From NCBI GenBank assembly GCA_040754375.1, contig JBFMCT010000017.1:1-61766 (forward strand): a stretch of DNA of 61,766 nucleotides, written 5' to 3'. A program made the position numbers and the translations under genes. The DNA is from Actinomycetota bacterium (GTDB taxonomy: Bacteria; Actinomycetota; Acidimicrobiia; Acidimicrobiales; AC-14). Below, in pieces: positions 46,142 through 54,125 of the stretch. A model generated the notes under the pieces. The model was not told the DNA's origin. It did no database searches and was given only the letters and a program-made list of their open reading frames with translations. Each line of letters starts with the position of its first letter. The stretch's first letter is position 1.

Positions 46142-47103
46142 GGGCCGCCCCCCCGGCGCCGTCGCGGCAGTGGGCGGTGGCCCCACCGTCGGTGCGGGTG
46201 GGGCGGGCCGAGGAGGTGCTGCGCCAGCTCGACCTGCTGATCACCCGCCGCCTCGACGGCCTGCTCCAGGGCGACTACCAGGGCCTGCTGCCCGGCCCCG
46301 GCAGCGAACCGGGGGACGGGCGGGAGTACCGCCCGGGCGACGACGTACGCCGCATGGACTGGAACCTCACGGCCCGCACCGGCTCGCCCCACGTACGCGA
46401 CCTGATCGCCGACCGGGAGCTGGAGACCTGGGTGCTGGTCGACTGCTCGGCCAGCCTGATGTTCGGCACGGCCTTGTGCGAGAAGCGCGACCTGGCGGTG
46501 GCCGCCACCGCGGCCGTCGCCTTCCTGACGGCTCGCACGGGCAACCGCATGGGGGCCGTGCTGGTGTGGCCCGGGGGCCACGCCCACGTCCCCGCCCGCC
46601 CTGGGCGCCAGGCCATGCTGGCCCTGCTCCACACCCTGATGACCCGCCCCCCCGACGGCGACGGTGCCGGGAGCACCGACCTGGGGGCGGCCGTGGAGCT
46701 GCTGCTGCGCCCCCCGCGGCGGCGGGGGCTGATGGTGGTGGTGTCGGACTTCTTGGAGGCAGGGGCGTGGGAGAAGCCCATGCGGGCCCTGGCCGCCCGT
46801 CACCAGGTGCTGGCCGTCGAGGTGCTCGACCCCCGCGAGCTGGAGCTGCCCAACGTGGGGTACCTGACCTTGGTCGACCCCGAGACCGGCCGCCTCTACG
46901 AGGTGCAGACCTCCAAGGCGGGCCTGCGGGAGCGCTACGCGGCGGCCGCGGCCGCCGAGCGGGCCGAGGTGGCGGCCGCCCTGCGCCGGGCCGGCGCCCA
47001 GCACCTGCAGCTGCGGACCGACCGGGACTGGGTCCGTGACGTGGTGCACTTCGCGGTGGCCACCCGGCGGCGGGGCGCCGGGTTCCAGAAGGTGCAGCCG
47101 TGA
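46138..47103 (+). CDS. DUF58-domain protein
   Basis: 321 residues from GTG 46138, overlapping the MoxR gene (GTGA). The DUF58 core is visible: GDGREYRPGDDVRRMDWNLT, VLVDCSASLMFGT (VWA-like MIDAS) and VVVSDFLEAGAWEKP. DUF58 proteins are VWA-like partners of MoxR ATPases. No membrane segment is present, unlike some family members. The assembly's client is unknown; an envelope role is plausible. Confidence 0.92.
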   Translation: MRAAPPAPSRQWAVAPPSVRVGRAEEVLRQLDLLITRRLDGLLQGDYQGLLPGPGSEPGDGREYRPGDDVRRMDWNLTARTGSPHVRDLIADRELETWVLVDCSASLMFGTALCEKRDLAVAATAAVAFLTARTGNRMGAVLVWPGGHAHVPARPGRQAMLALLHTLMTRPPDGDGAGSTDLGAAVELLLRPPRRRGLMVVVSDFLEAGAWEKPMRALAARHQVLAVEVLDPRELELPNVGYLTLVDPETGRLYEVQTSKAGLRERYAAAAAAERAEVAAALRRAGAQHLQLRTDRDWVRDVVHFAVATRRRGAGFQKVQP

Positions 47104-48071
47104 CGAGCCCGGCCCTGTCGGCCGTGAGCTTCCTGGCTCCGGGGCGGCTGTGGTTCCTGGTGGGCGTGGTCGCCCTGGCCGTGCTCTACGTGGTCCAGCA
47201 GCTTCGCCGCAAGCAGTACGCCGTGCGCTTCACCAACCTGGCCCTGCTCGACCGCATCGCCCCCCGCCGCCCGGCGTGGCGCCGCCACGTGCCCGCGGCC
47301 GTCTTCCTGCTGGCCGTGACGACGTTCACCGTCGCCTTCGCCAAACCGTCGAGGCCCGTGCAGGTCCCCCTGGAGAGGGCCACGATCATCATGGCCATCG
47401 ACACGTCGCTGTCCATGGAGGCCACCGACGTGGAGCCCACCCGCATCGAGGCGGCCAAGCAGGCGGCCGCCTCGTTCGTCGACCTGCTCCCGCCTCGGCT
47501 CAACCTCGGGCTGATCGCCTTCTCGGGGGCCGCCCAGGTGCTGGTGGCGCCCACCACCGACCACGAGCTGGTCAAGCGGAGCATCTCGACGCTCGACCTG
47601 GGCCCCCGGACCGCCATCGGCGAGGCCGTGTTCCTGGCTCTCCAGAGCATCGCCACCGTGCCCTCCGATCCCGGCCAGGAGGCCCCGCCGGCCCGGATCG
47701 TGCTCATGTCCGACGGCGAGACGACGGTGGGCCGGCCCAACCTGCTCGCGGCCCGGGCGGCCGTGGAGGCCCAGGTGCCGGTGTTCACCATCGCCTTCGG
47801 CACCGACCGGGGGACGGTGGCCGTCGAGGGCCAGCTCGTGCCCGTACCGGTGAACCGCGACGCCCTGCGCCAGTTGGCCGAGGCCACCGGAGGGAGCTCG
47901 TTCGACGCTCAGTCCGAGAGCGAGCTACGGGCCGTGTACTCCGACATCGGCAGCTCGATCGGTTTCCGCACCGAACCGCGCGAGGTCACCTCGTGGTTCG
48001 TAGGCCTAGGCCTGCTCTTCGCCATGGCCGCGGCTGCGGGCTCGCTCCTGTGGTCGTCCCGCCTGCCGTGA
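47100..48071 (+). CDS. Membrane-anchored VWA-domain protein (BatA-like)
   Basis: 323 residues from GTG 47100 (overlap with the DUF58 gene). Two membrane segments near the N-terminus (LWFLVGVVALAVLYVVQQL and AAVFLLAVTTFTVAFA) and one at the C-terminus (VGLGLLFAMAAAAGSLLW) flank a VWA domain with MIDAS motif MAIDTSLSMEATDVEP and GLIAFSGAAQVLVAPT. This is the BatA arrangement, third member of the MoxR/DUF58/VWA module. Confidence 0.92.
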   Translation: MTSPALSAVSFLAPGRLWFLVGVVALAVLYVVQQLRRKQYAVRFTNLALLDRIAPRRPAWRRHVPAAVFLLAVTTFTVAFAKPSRPVQVPLERATIIMAIDTSLSMEATDVEPTRIEAAKQAAASFVDLLPPRLNLGLIAFSGAAQVLVAPTTDHELVKRSISTLDLGPRTAIGEAVFLALQSIATVPSDPGQEAPPARIVLMSDGETTVGRPNLLAARAAVEAQVPVFTIAFGTDRGTVAVEGQLVPVPVNRDALRQLAEATGGSSFDAQSESELRAVYSDIGSSIGFRTEPREVTSWFVGLGLLFAMAAAAGSLLWSSRLP

Positions 48072-48126
48072 GAGGGTCCGCGAAACGGGGCCTGGCATCC
48101 CGTAGGCTGACCGCCGAGGTTTATTC

Positions 48127-48672
48127 GTGCGACGCGGGCCACGCAACTTACTGTTCGTCCTCATCCTCGTCCTCTTGGGGACGGGGGTGACCACTGCCGT
48201 GCTCCGGCGCGGGGCCGATACGGGTACGGCCACCGGTCCTGGGGCCACGACCACGACGGTGGTGACGACCAGCGCCCCACCCACGACTGCGGCCGGGCCG
48301 ACGACCACCTCGGCGGTGCCGGGCGCCACGACCACGACCGTGGCCGGGGCCACCACGACCACATCGGTGGCCGGGGCCACCACGACCACATCGGTGGCTA
48401 CGGCTACGACGACCACATCGGTGGCTACGGCCACGACGACCACATCGGTGGCTGCGGCCCCGACCACCTCGACGGCGGTCGGGGCCACGACCACCTCGAC
48501 GCTGGCCGCCGGAGCGACGACGACATCGCTGGCCGTGCCGCCCACGGTGGCCATGCACCCCGACACCGGCAGTGGGCCATCGGGCTGGTTGACGGGCGTT
48601 GCGCTGGCCGCGCTGGGCGCCCTCGGGCTGGCGGCCGCCGTGCGGCCCGGGAGGGCCCGCCGGAGGGCCTGA
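48127..48672 (+). CDS. Thr-rich repeat surface protein with sorting-signal-like C-terminus
   Basis: 181 residues from GTG 48127. One N-terminal hydrophobic segment (NLLFVLILVLLGTGVTTAVL), then ~110 residues of Thr/Ala/Val repeats built partly from four 27-bp units. The end has HPDTGSGPSG, a hydrophobic segment (WLTGVALAALGALGLAAAV) and the basic tail RPGRARRRA. That order mimics a sortase signal, though PDTG lacks the leading Leu. Likely exposed and possibly O-glycosylated on Thr. Its stop overlaps the next ATG by one base. Confidence 0.75.
   Translation: MRRGPRNLLFVLILVLLGTGVTTAVLRRGADTGTATGPGATTTTVVTTSAPPTTAAGPTTTSAVPGATTTTVAGATTTTSVAGATTTTSVATATTTTSVATATTTTSVAAAPTTSTAVGATTTSTLAAGATTTSLAVPPTVAMHPDTGSGPSGWLTGVALAALGALGLAAAVRPGRARRRA
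48343..48450 (+). repeat. Four 27-bp tandem repeats in the Thr-rich gene
   Basis: Units start at 48343, 48370, 48397 and 48424, each ending ACGACCACATCGGTG, and encode nine-residue blocks such as AGATTTTSV and ATATTTTSV. Confidence 0.95.
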
Positions 48673-49085
48673 TGCGGGTGGCGTTCGGCACCGACGAGCG
48701 CACGCCGCTGGCCGACGTGGTCGTCGGCGCCCTCACCGCCGCCGGCCACGAGGTGGTGCTGGTGGTCGAAGACGAGCCGTGGCCCCACGTCGGCCGCCGG
48801 GTGGGGGAGTGGGTGGCTGACGGCCGGGCTGACCGGGGCATCGTCTGCTGCTGGACGGGCACCGGTGTGTCGATGGCGGCCAACAAGGTGGCGGGGGTGA
48901 GGGCGGCGCTGTGCACCGACGCCGAGACGGCCCGGGGCGCCCGCCGGTGGAACGACGCCAACGTGCTGGCCATGGGACTGCGCCTCACGTCGGAGACGAC
49001 GGCCCGGGAGATGATCGAGGCGTTCCTGGCCACCGAGCCCGACGAGGGCGAGGCCGCCAACGTCGCGTTAGTCGACCTCGGCTAA
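48672..49085 (+). CDS. rpiB: RpiB/LacA/LacB-family sugar-phosphate isomerase
   Basis: 137 residues from ATG 48672. RpiB-type features: VAFGTDERTPLADVVVGALT, RGIVCCWTGTGVSMAANKVA (catalytic Cys region), GVRAALCTDAETARGARRWN and NDANVLAMGLRLTSE. Family enzymes interconvert ribose-5-phosphate and ribulose-5-phosphate or related sugars. The N-terminus has GTDER in place of the usual GSDHAG, so the preferred substrate may differ. Confidence 0.85.
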   Translation: MRVAFGTDERTPLADVVVGALTAAGHEVVLVVEDEPWPHVGRRVGEWVADGRADRGIVCCWTGTGVSMAANKVAGVRAALCTDAETARGARRWNDANVLAMGLRLTSETTAREMIEAFLATEPDEGEAANVALVDLG

Positions 49086-49146
49086 AGTGAACATCCTGTA
49101 ACGAACGCATCGGGCGGCCACCGAGACGGAAGCGGGGAACATTCGA

Positions 49147-50826
49147 ATGCGCATAGGCAGGAGGGCCGCACTGGCGGCCGTCGTACTTGGCCTCGTGGCT
49201 GGGGCGTGCAGCACCGACGACGACACCTCGACCGGGCAGGCCCCGACGACCGTCGAGGAACAGCCCGTCAGGGGGGGCACGCTGGTCGTGGCCCTCGACG
49301 GTGCCGACCCGGGCAGCCTCAACCCGGCCGTGACGTCCAACGGCGGTGTCCACACCGCCTCCGAGCCCATGTTCAACGGGCTGGTGGGGCTCGACCCCGA
49401 CGGCCGCCCGGTGGGCGAGCTGGCCGAGAACTGGACGATCGAGGAGAACGGGGCGGTCTACCGCTTCAACCTCCGCCAGGGCGTCAAGTGGCACGACGGG
49501 CGCGACTTCACGTCCGACGACGTGGTCTTCACGTTCGAGAAGGCGCTGTTGCCCTTCCACTCCCGCACCCGGGCATCGCTGATGGCGGCCAACGTGACCG
49601 TCACCGCGCCGGATGCCCGCACGGTCATATTCCGCTTCCCGGCGCCCTACGCCCCGCTGCTCCAGCAGCTCAACGTGACCGAGGCGCCCATCATCCCCAA
49701 GCACGTCTACGAGGGCTGCAGCGATATCTCGACCGTGGCCGGGTGTCCGGCCAACCGCTCGCCCGTCGGCACCGGCCCGTTCAAGTTGGTGTCCTACGAC
49801 ACCAGTGAGATCCGCCTGACCCGCCACACCGAGTACTTCCGGCCCGAGCTCCCGTACTTCGACACCCTGGTCATGAGGATCGGGTTCGACCAGGGCGCCA
49901 AGACGCTGGCTCTCCAGCGGGGTGAGGTCGACTGGGCCTGGGGCGTGCAGGCGTCCGACCTGTCGGTGTTGCGGGGCGATCGCAACGTGACCCTGGGCGA
50001 CGCCTCCCGGGGCCCCGGCGGCGGCAACTGCGTGCTGACGGTGGCGTTCAACCTGCGCCCCGGTGAGGGCCACCTACCCATCTTCGATGACATCCGGGTC
50101 CGCCAAGCCTTCTGGCACGCCACCAACCGCCAGCAGGCGGCCGACCAGATCCTGTTCGGCCAGGGGCGGGTCTCGGCCCAGCCCATCCACAGCGCCATCG
50201 GCGTGGCCCGGGCCACGGGCCTGACCATGCCCGCCTTCGACCTCAACCGCGCCCGCCAGCTCCTCGACCAGGCCGGTTGGCGCGACGAGGGCGGTGGCGT
50301 GCGGGTGGCCCGGGGCGTGCCCAACGTCCCCGACGGCACCCCGCTGCGCATCGACTTCCACGGCTTCGCCGGCACCCAGACCGACTACGGCCAGGCCCTG
50401 CGCCAGCAGTGGCGAGAGATCGGCGTCGACCTGGAGACCAAGCAGGAGGACAACCCGACCCTGTCGGCGGCCGTGTTCCGCGACCGCAAGTTCGACACGG
50501 CCATCATCTCCTACTGCAACGAGGCCGACCCTCTGATCGGCGTCCGCCGCCAGTACCACTCCAGCCAGATCAGCCAGGCGGCGTTCACCAACGCCTCGGG
50601 TTACAGCACCCCGGAGATGGACCGGCTGTGGGACCAGTCGACCACCGAGGCCGACGCCACCCGGCGCAACCAGCTGTTCCAGCAGATCCAGGAGATGGCC
50701 GTTCGCGACCTGCCCTACATCTGGATGGCCGAGACCGTCAGCACCCGGGTGTGGAACTCGGCGTGCACCGGCTTCAACCTGCAGAACACCGGCCTCTTCG
50801 CCGAGGCCGCCTACTGCCGGCGCTGA
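49147..50826 (+). CDS. ABC transporter substrate-binding lipoprotein, peptide/nickel type (family 5)
   Basis: 559 residues from ATG 49147. The signal peptide ends at lipobox LVAGAC (Cys21). SBP family 5 signatures are GGTLVVALDGADPGSLNPAV, ENWTIEENGAVYRFNLRQGV, WHDGRDFTSDDVVFTFEKAL and GTGPFKLVSYDTSEIRLTRH. It binds oligopeptides or similar ligands outside the cell and delivers them to the permeases encoded downstream. A strong hairpin separates it from the permease genes. Confidence 0.93.
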   Translation: MRIGRRAALAAVVLGLVAGACSTDDDTSTGQAPTTVEEQPVRGGTLVVALDGADPGSLNPAVTSNGGVHTASEPMFNGLVGLDPDGRPVGELAENWTIEENGAVYRFNLRQGVKWHDGRDFTSDDVVFTFEKALLPFHSRTRASLMAANVTVTAPDARTVIFRFPAPYAPLLQQLNVTEAPIIPKHVYEGCSDISTVAGCPANRSPVGTGPFKLVSYDTSEIRLTRHTEYFRPELPYFDTLVMRIGFDQGAKTLALQRGEVDWAWGVQASDLSVLRGDRNVTLGDASRGPGGGNCVLTVAFNLRPGEGHLPIFDDIRVRQAFWHATNRQQAADQILFGQGRVSAQPIHSAIGVARATGLTMPAFDLNRARQLLDQAGWRDEGGGVRVARGVPNVPDGTPLRIDFHGFAGTQTDYGQALRQQWREIGVDLETKQEDNPTLSAAVFRDRKFDTAIISYCNEADPLIGVRRQYHSSQISQAAFTNASGYSTPEMDRLWDQSTTEADATRRNQLFQQIQEMAVRDLPYIWMAETVSTRVWNSACTGFNLQNTGLFAEAAYCRR

Positions 50827-50838
50827 GAAGAGCGTCCC

Positions 50839-50873
50839 GCCACGGCCTGCCTCCCGGTGAGGCAGGCCGTGGC
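50839..50873 (+). terminator. 15-bp perfect hairpin between binding-protein and permease genes
   Basis: GCCACGGCCTGCCTC / GAGGCAGGCCGTGGC with loop CCGGT, 12 nt after the stop. No T tract. In ABC operons such hairpins commonly stabilise the binding-protein mRNA or reduce read-through so the binding protein is made in excess. Confidence 0.75.
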
Positions 50874-50899
50874 GCGCTGGTCCCAATGGCGATGACCCC

Positions 50900-51865
50900 A
50901 TGAGCTGGCGCTACCTCGCCCGCCGCCTGGCCCAGGTCGTACCGGCCGTGTTCGCCATCATCGTCATCACCTTCGCCATCATCCACCTGGCTCCCGGCGA
51001 CCCGGTGACGGCCGTGGCCAGCGGGAACGGGGACCAGGAGTACTTCGACTTCATGCGGGAGAAGTTCGGGCTCGACCGGCCCCTGCCCGCACAGTTCGGT
51101 ACGTACTTCAGCAACGTCATCCGCGGCGACCTCGGAAACTCGTTCGCCCAGGGCCAGCGGGTCTCGACCCTCATCCGGGAGCGCGTGCCCACCACCCTGC
51201 TGCTGCTGGGCACTTCGCTGGTCATCTCCAGCATCGGGGGCCTGGCACTGGCCCTGGCCGCCGCCCGCCGGCCCCTGGGCATGGTCGACCTGGGTGTCAG
51301 CACGGCTTCGCTCGTCGGTTACGCCCTGCCCACCTTCTGGCTGGCCCAGCTGGCCCTGCTCACGATCGCCTTTCGCACCGGCTGGTTCCCCATCCAGGGG
51401 ATGACCGACGCCCGGGCCGACCACACCGGCCTGGCCCACTACCTCGATATCGCCCACCACCTCGTGCTGCCCGCGCTGGTCCTGGCCGTGTCCGAGGTCG
51501 CCCTCGTGGCCCGGGTGGCGCGTACCGGGCTGATCCAGGAGCAGGCCTCCGGGTACGTGCGCACAGCCAAGTCGAAAGGCCTCTCACCCACGAACGCGCT
51601 GATGCGCCACGCCCTCCCCAATGCCATGCTGCCGGTGGTGACGGTCATCGGGGGCCGTATCGGCTCGTTCTTCTCGGGGGCGGTGCTGGTGGAGACCGTC
51701 TTCGGGTGGCCGGGCCTGGGCCGGCTCCTGCTCGACGCGGCCAACACCCGCGACCATCCCGTCCTGCTGGGCGTCGTGCTCGTCGTCGCTTTCAGCGTCC
51801 TGCTCGCCAACCTCCTCACCGACCTGGTCTATGCCTGGATCGACCCCCGCATCCGTTACCGCTGA
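50900..51865 (+). CDS. ABC transporter permease, DppB type
   Basis: 321 residues from ATG 50900. Six membrane segments are visible; the N-terminus RRLAQVVPAVFAIIVITFAI and HLAPGDPVTAVA are typical, as is the EAA loop (VARTGLIQEQASGYVRTAKS) that contacts an ATPase. It forms the channel with the next gene's product, which it overlaps by 35 nt. Confidence 0.93.
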   Translation: MSWRYLARRLAQVVPAVFAIIVITFAIIHLAPGDPVTAVASGNGDQEYFDFMREKFGLDRPLPAQFGTYFSNVIRGDLGNSFAQGQRVSTLIRERVPTTLLLLGTSLVISSIGGLALALAAARRPLGMVDLGVSTASLVGYALPTFWLAQLALLTIAFRTGWFPIQGMTDARADHTGLAHYLDIAHHLVLPALVLAVSEVALVARVARTGLIQEQASGYVRTAKSKGLSPTNALMRHALPNAMLPVVTVIGGRIGSFFSGAVLVETVFGWPGLGRLLLDAANTRDHPVLLGVVLVVAFSVLLANLLTDLVYAWIDPRIRYR

Positions 51866-52742
51866 GGTCGCGGCGGCCACCTCGGGGCCGCTCGGCGAGC
51901 TCCCCGACAAGCCCATCTCGGAGCGGCGCCTGGCGCTGCGCCGGTTCCGGCGCAACCCCGCCGGGATGGTGGGCCTGGTGCTCACCGTGCTGCTGCTCGG
52001 CTTGGGCCTCATGGCCAACGTGCTCAAGCCCGGTGACCCGTTCGCCTACGCCGGCCAGCCTTTGCAGCCGCCGTCGGCCGAGCACTGGTTCGGCACCGAC
52101 AACCTAGGCCGCGACATCCTGTCGGCCGCCCTTCATGGCATGCGCACGTCCGCGGTCGTCGTCTTGTGGGTCGTGCTCATCGCCGCCGCCCTGGGCGTGG
52201 CCATCGGTGCATTGGCCGGCTACCGGGGCGGGCTGGTCGACGACGCCCTGATGCGCTTCACCGAACTGTTCCAGACGATCCCCCGGTTCTTCCTGGTGCT
52301 GCTGGTGCTGGCCCTGTTCGGGAGCGGGATGGACAACATGATCCTCGTGCTGGGGCTCACCTCGTGGCCCATGCTGGCCCGGGTCGTGCGGGCCGACGCC
52401 CTGTCGATGCGCGAGAGACAGTTCGTGGAGGCCGCCCGCTCCTTGGGGGCCACCAACACCCGCATCCTGGTCCGGCACATCCTGCCCAACCTGGTGCCCG
52501 CAGCCGTGGTGGTCATCGCCCTGCTGGCCTCGCGGATCATCCTGCTCGAGGCCAGCCTCAGCTTCTTGGGCCTGGGCGACCCCAATGCCATGAGCCTCGG
52601 CTTCCTGGTCTCCAACGCCCAGCGGTTCATCCGGGTGGCATGGTGGATGTCGGTGTTCCCCGGGATCGCCCTGGCCCTGGCCGTGATGGCCGTCAACCTC
52701 CTGGGCGACGGCCTCAACGACTCCCTCACGCCCAACCGCTGA
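51831..52742 (+). CDS. ABC transporter permease, DppC type
   Basis: 303 residues from ATG 51831. N-terminal FRRNPAGMVGLVLTVLLLGL is typical of DppC proteins, as are EHWFGTDNLGRDILSAALHG, the EAA loop RERQFVEAARSLGATNTRIL and SLSFLGLGDPNAMSLGFLV. No ATPase gene follows, so the ATP-binding subunits must be encoded elsewhere. selD comes next on the same strand after 44 nt. Confidence 0.93.
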   Translation: MPGSTPASVTAEVAAATSGPLGELPDKPISERRLALRRFRRNPAGMVGLVLTVLLLGLGLMANVLKPGDPFAYAGQPLQPPSAEHWFGTDNLGRDILSAALHGMRTSAVVVLWVVLIAAALGVAIGALAGYRGGLVDDALMRFTELFQTIPRFFLVLLVLALFGSGMDNMILVLGLTSWPMLARVVRADALSMRERQFVEAARSLGATNTRILVRHILPNLVPAAVVVIALLASRIILLEASLSFLGLGDPNAMSLGFLVSNAQRFIRVAWWMSVFPGIALALAVMAVNLLGDGLNDSLTPNR

Positions 52743-52786
52743 GGGGTGGGCTGCCGTAGCGGTCCTCACCGGCGATACTGGCCGGC

Positions 52787-53803
52787 GTGGAAACGACCCT
52801 GAAGCTCACCGAGTGGACCTCGTGCGGCGGCTGTGCGGCCAAGTGGGGAGGCTCGCCCCTCTCCGGTCTGGTCAAGTCGCTGGCCGCGGCCATGCCCGAC
52901 CCTTCGCTGCTGGTGGGCCTGGCCCCGTTCGACGACGCCGCCGTCTACCGGCTGTCCGACGACGCCGCCCTGGTGGCCACCACCGACTTCTTCCCCCCCC
53001 TGGTCGACGACCCCGCCGACTTCGGGGCCATCGCCGCGGCCAACGCCTGCAGCGACGTGTTCGCCATGGGCGGCCGGGTGGTCCTCGCCCTGAACATCAG
53101 CGCCTTTCCCGAGAAGCTGCCCGTCGAGGCGGTGGCGGCGATCCTGGCGGCCGCGGCCGACGTTGTCTCCCAGGCCGGGGGCGTGGTGGCCGGGGGCCAC
53201 ACCATCCGTTCGGAAGAACCCATCTTCGGCCTGGCCGTGCAGGGGCTGGTCCATCCCGACCGGGTGTGGACCAAGGCAGGAGCCGTCCCCGGGGACGTGC
53301 TCATGCTGTCGAAGCCGGTGGGCACGGGCATCCTGCTGGCCGGCGGGCAGCCCGACGACAAGGCGATCGCCATCGCCCACATGCGCCGGCTGAACCGGGG
53401 GGCGGCCGAGGCCCTGTCGGCCCTGGCCGAACCACCCCACGCCGTCACCGACGTCACCGGGTTCGGCCTGTTCGGCCACGCCTGGGAGATGGCCGAGCGG
53501 TCGGGGGCCGGGTTCGAGATCGATGCCGCCTCGGTGCCCTTCTACCCCGGGGCCCGGGAGGTGGCCGAGGCCGGTGTGGTCACCGGGGGCGACGCCCGTA
53601 ACCGGGCCTACCTGCAGGACCACGTGACGGTCGGCGCGGGCGTGCCCCGGGCCGTCGAGAACCTGTGCTTCGACCCCCAGACCTCCGGTGGGCTGCTGGC
53701 TGCCGTGTCGCCGTCGGCGGCCACCGACCAGGGCCTGGCCGAGGCCGGCTTCGTGACCGTGGGCCGGGTCGTGGCCCGCGGCCCAGGGGTCGAACTGCGG
53801 TAG
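52787..53803 (+). CDS. selD: Selenide, water dikinase (selenophosphate synthetase)
   Basis: 338 residues from GTG 52787. The N-terminus SCGGCAAKWGG supplies the catalytic Cys16 and Lys19 (equivalent to E. coli Cys17/Lys20); it is the Cys form, not a Sec form. AIM-synthase-fold features: PFDDAAVYRLSDDAALVATT, VAGGHTIRSEEPIFGLAVQG, DVTGFGLFGHAWEMAERSG and LCFDPQTSGGLLAAV. It makes selenophosphate for Sec-tRNA, which supports the Sec reading of the formate dehydrogenase at 6703-8604. selA, selB and selC are not in the window. Confidence 0.95.
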   Translation: METTLKLTEWTSCGGCAAKWGGSPLSGLVKSLAAAMPDPSLLVGLAPFDDAAVYRLSDDAALVATTDFFPPLVDDPADFGAIAAANACSDVFAMGGRVVLALNISAFPEKLPVEAVAAILAAAADVVSQAGGVVAGGHTIRSEEPIFGLAVQGLVHPDRVWTKAGAVPGDVLMLSKPVGTGILLAGGQPDDKAIAIAHMRRLNRGAAEALSALAEPPHAVTDVTGFGLFGHAWEMAERSGAGFEIDAASVPFYPGAREVAEAGVVTGGDARNRAYLQDHVTVGAGVPRAVENLCFDPQTSGGLLAAVSPSAATDQGLAEAGFVTVGRVVARGPGVELR

Positions 53804-54045
53804 GTGGGTGAACTCCTGGACTGGATGGGGAAGAACGAGGACGCCTGGCGTGCCTGACCCGCTCTGCGTTCGGGCTTGCGCTGCCGACGGGGGAGGCGAT
53901 CGACCTCCTCTCGCGGCTCTTCGGCTCGCCCAGTTCCGAGGGTATAGCGATGGTGGTGCGGGCAGCCGGAGCGGCGGCGCCGTCTGAGGAACTGGCCGCC
54001 TCGCTCGTGGCCCTTGTGGGCGACCTCAGGATGGGGTTGGGATGA
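53804..54045 (+). pseudogene. Small frameshifted gene remnant downstream of selD
   Basis: A GTG right after the selD stop opens the frame MGELLDWMGKNEDAWRA, which ends at TGA 53855-53857. One base back, another frame carries on sensibly (LTRSAFGLALPTGEAIDLLS, then SEELAASLVALVGDLRMGLG) to TGA 54043. A one-base loss near 53850 would explain both. The combined ~78-residue protein is not recognised. An ATG overlapping that second stop (54042) opens MTGPRMENDTPQGEPWQDAR, which runs into the antisense sialidase-like gene. Confidence 0.4.
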
Positions 54046-54125
54046 CTGGTCCCCGCATGGAGAACGACACCCCCCAGGGCGAACCGTGGCAGGACGCTCG
54101 CTACCAGCGGCTAGTCGGTAGCCGG

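Noticed and set aside
48343-48450. CRISPR-like repeats
   Set aside because: Repeats are contiguous, have no spacers, and encode an in-frame Thr-rich protein.
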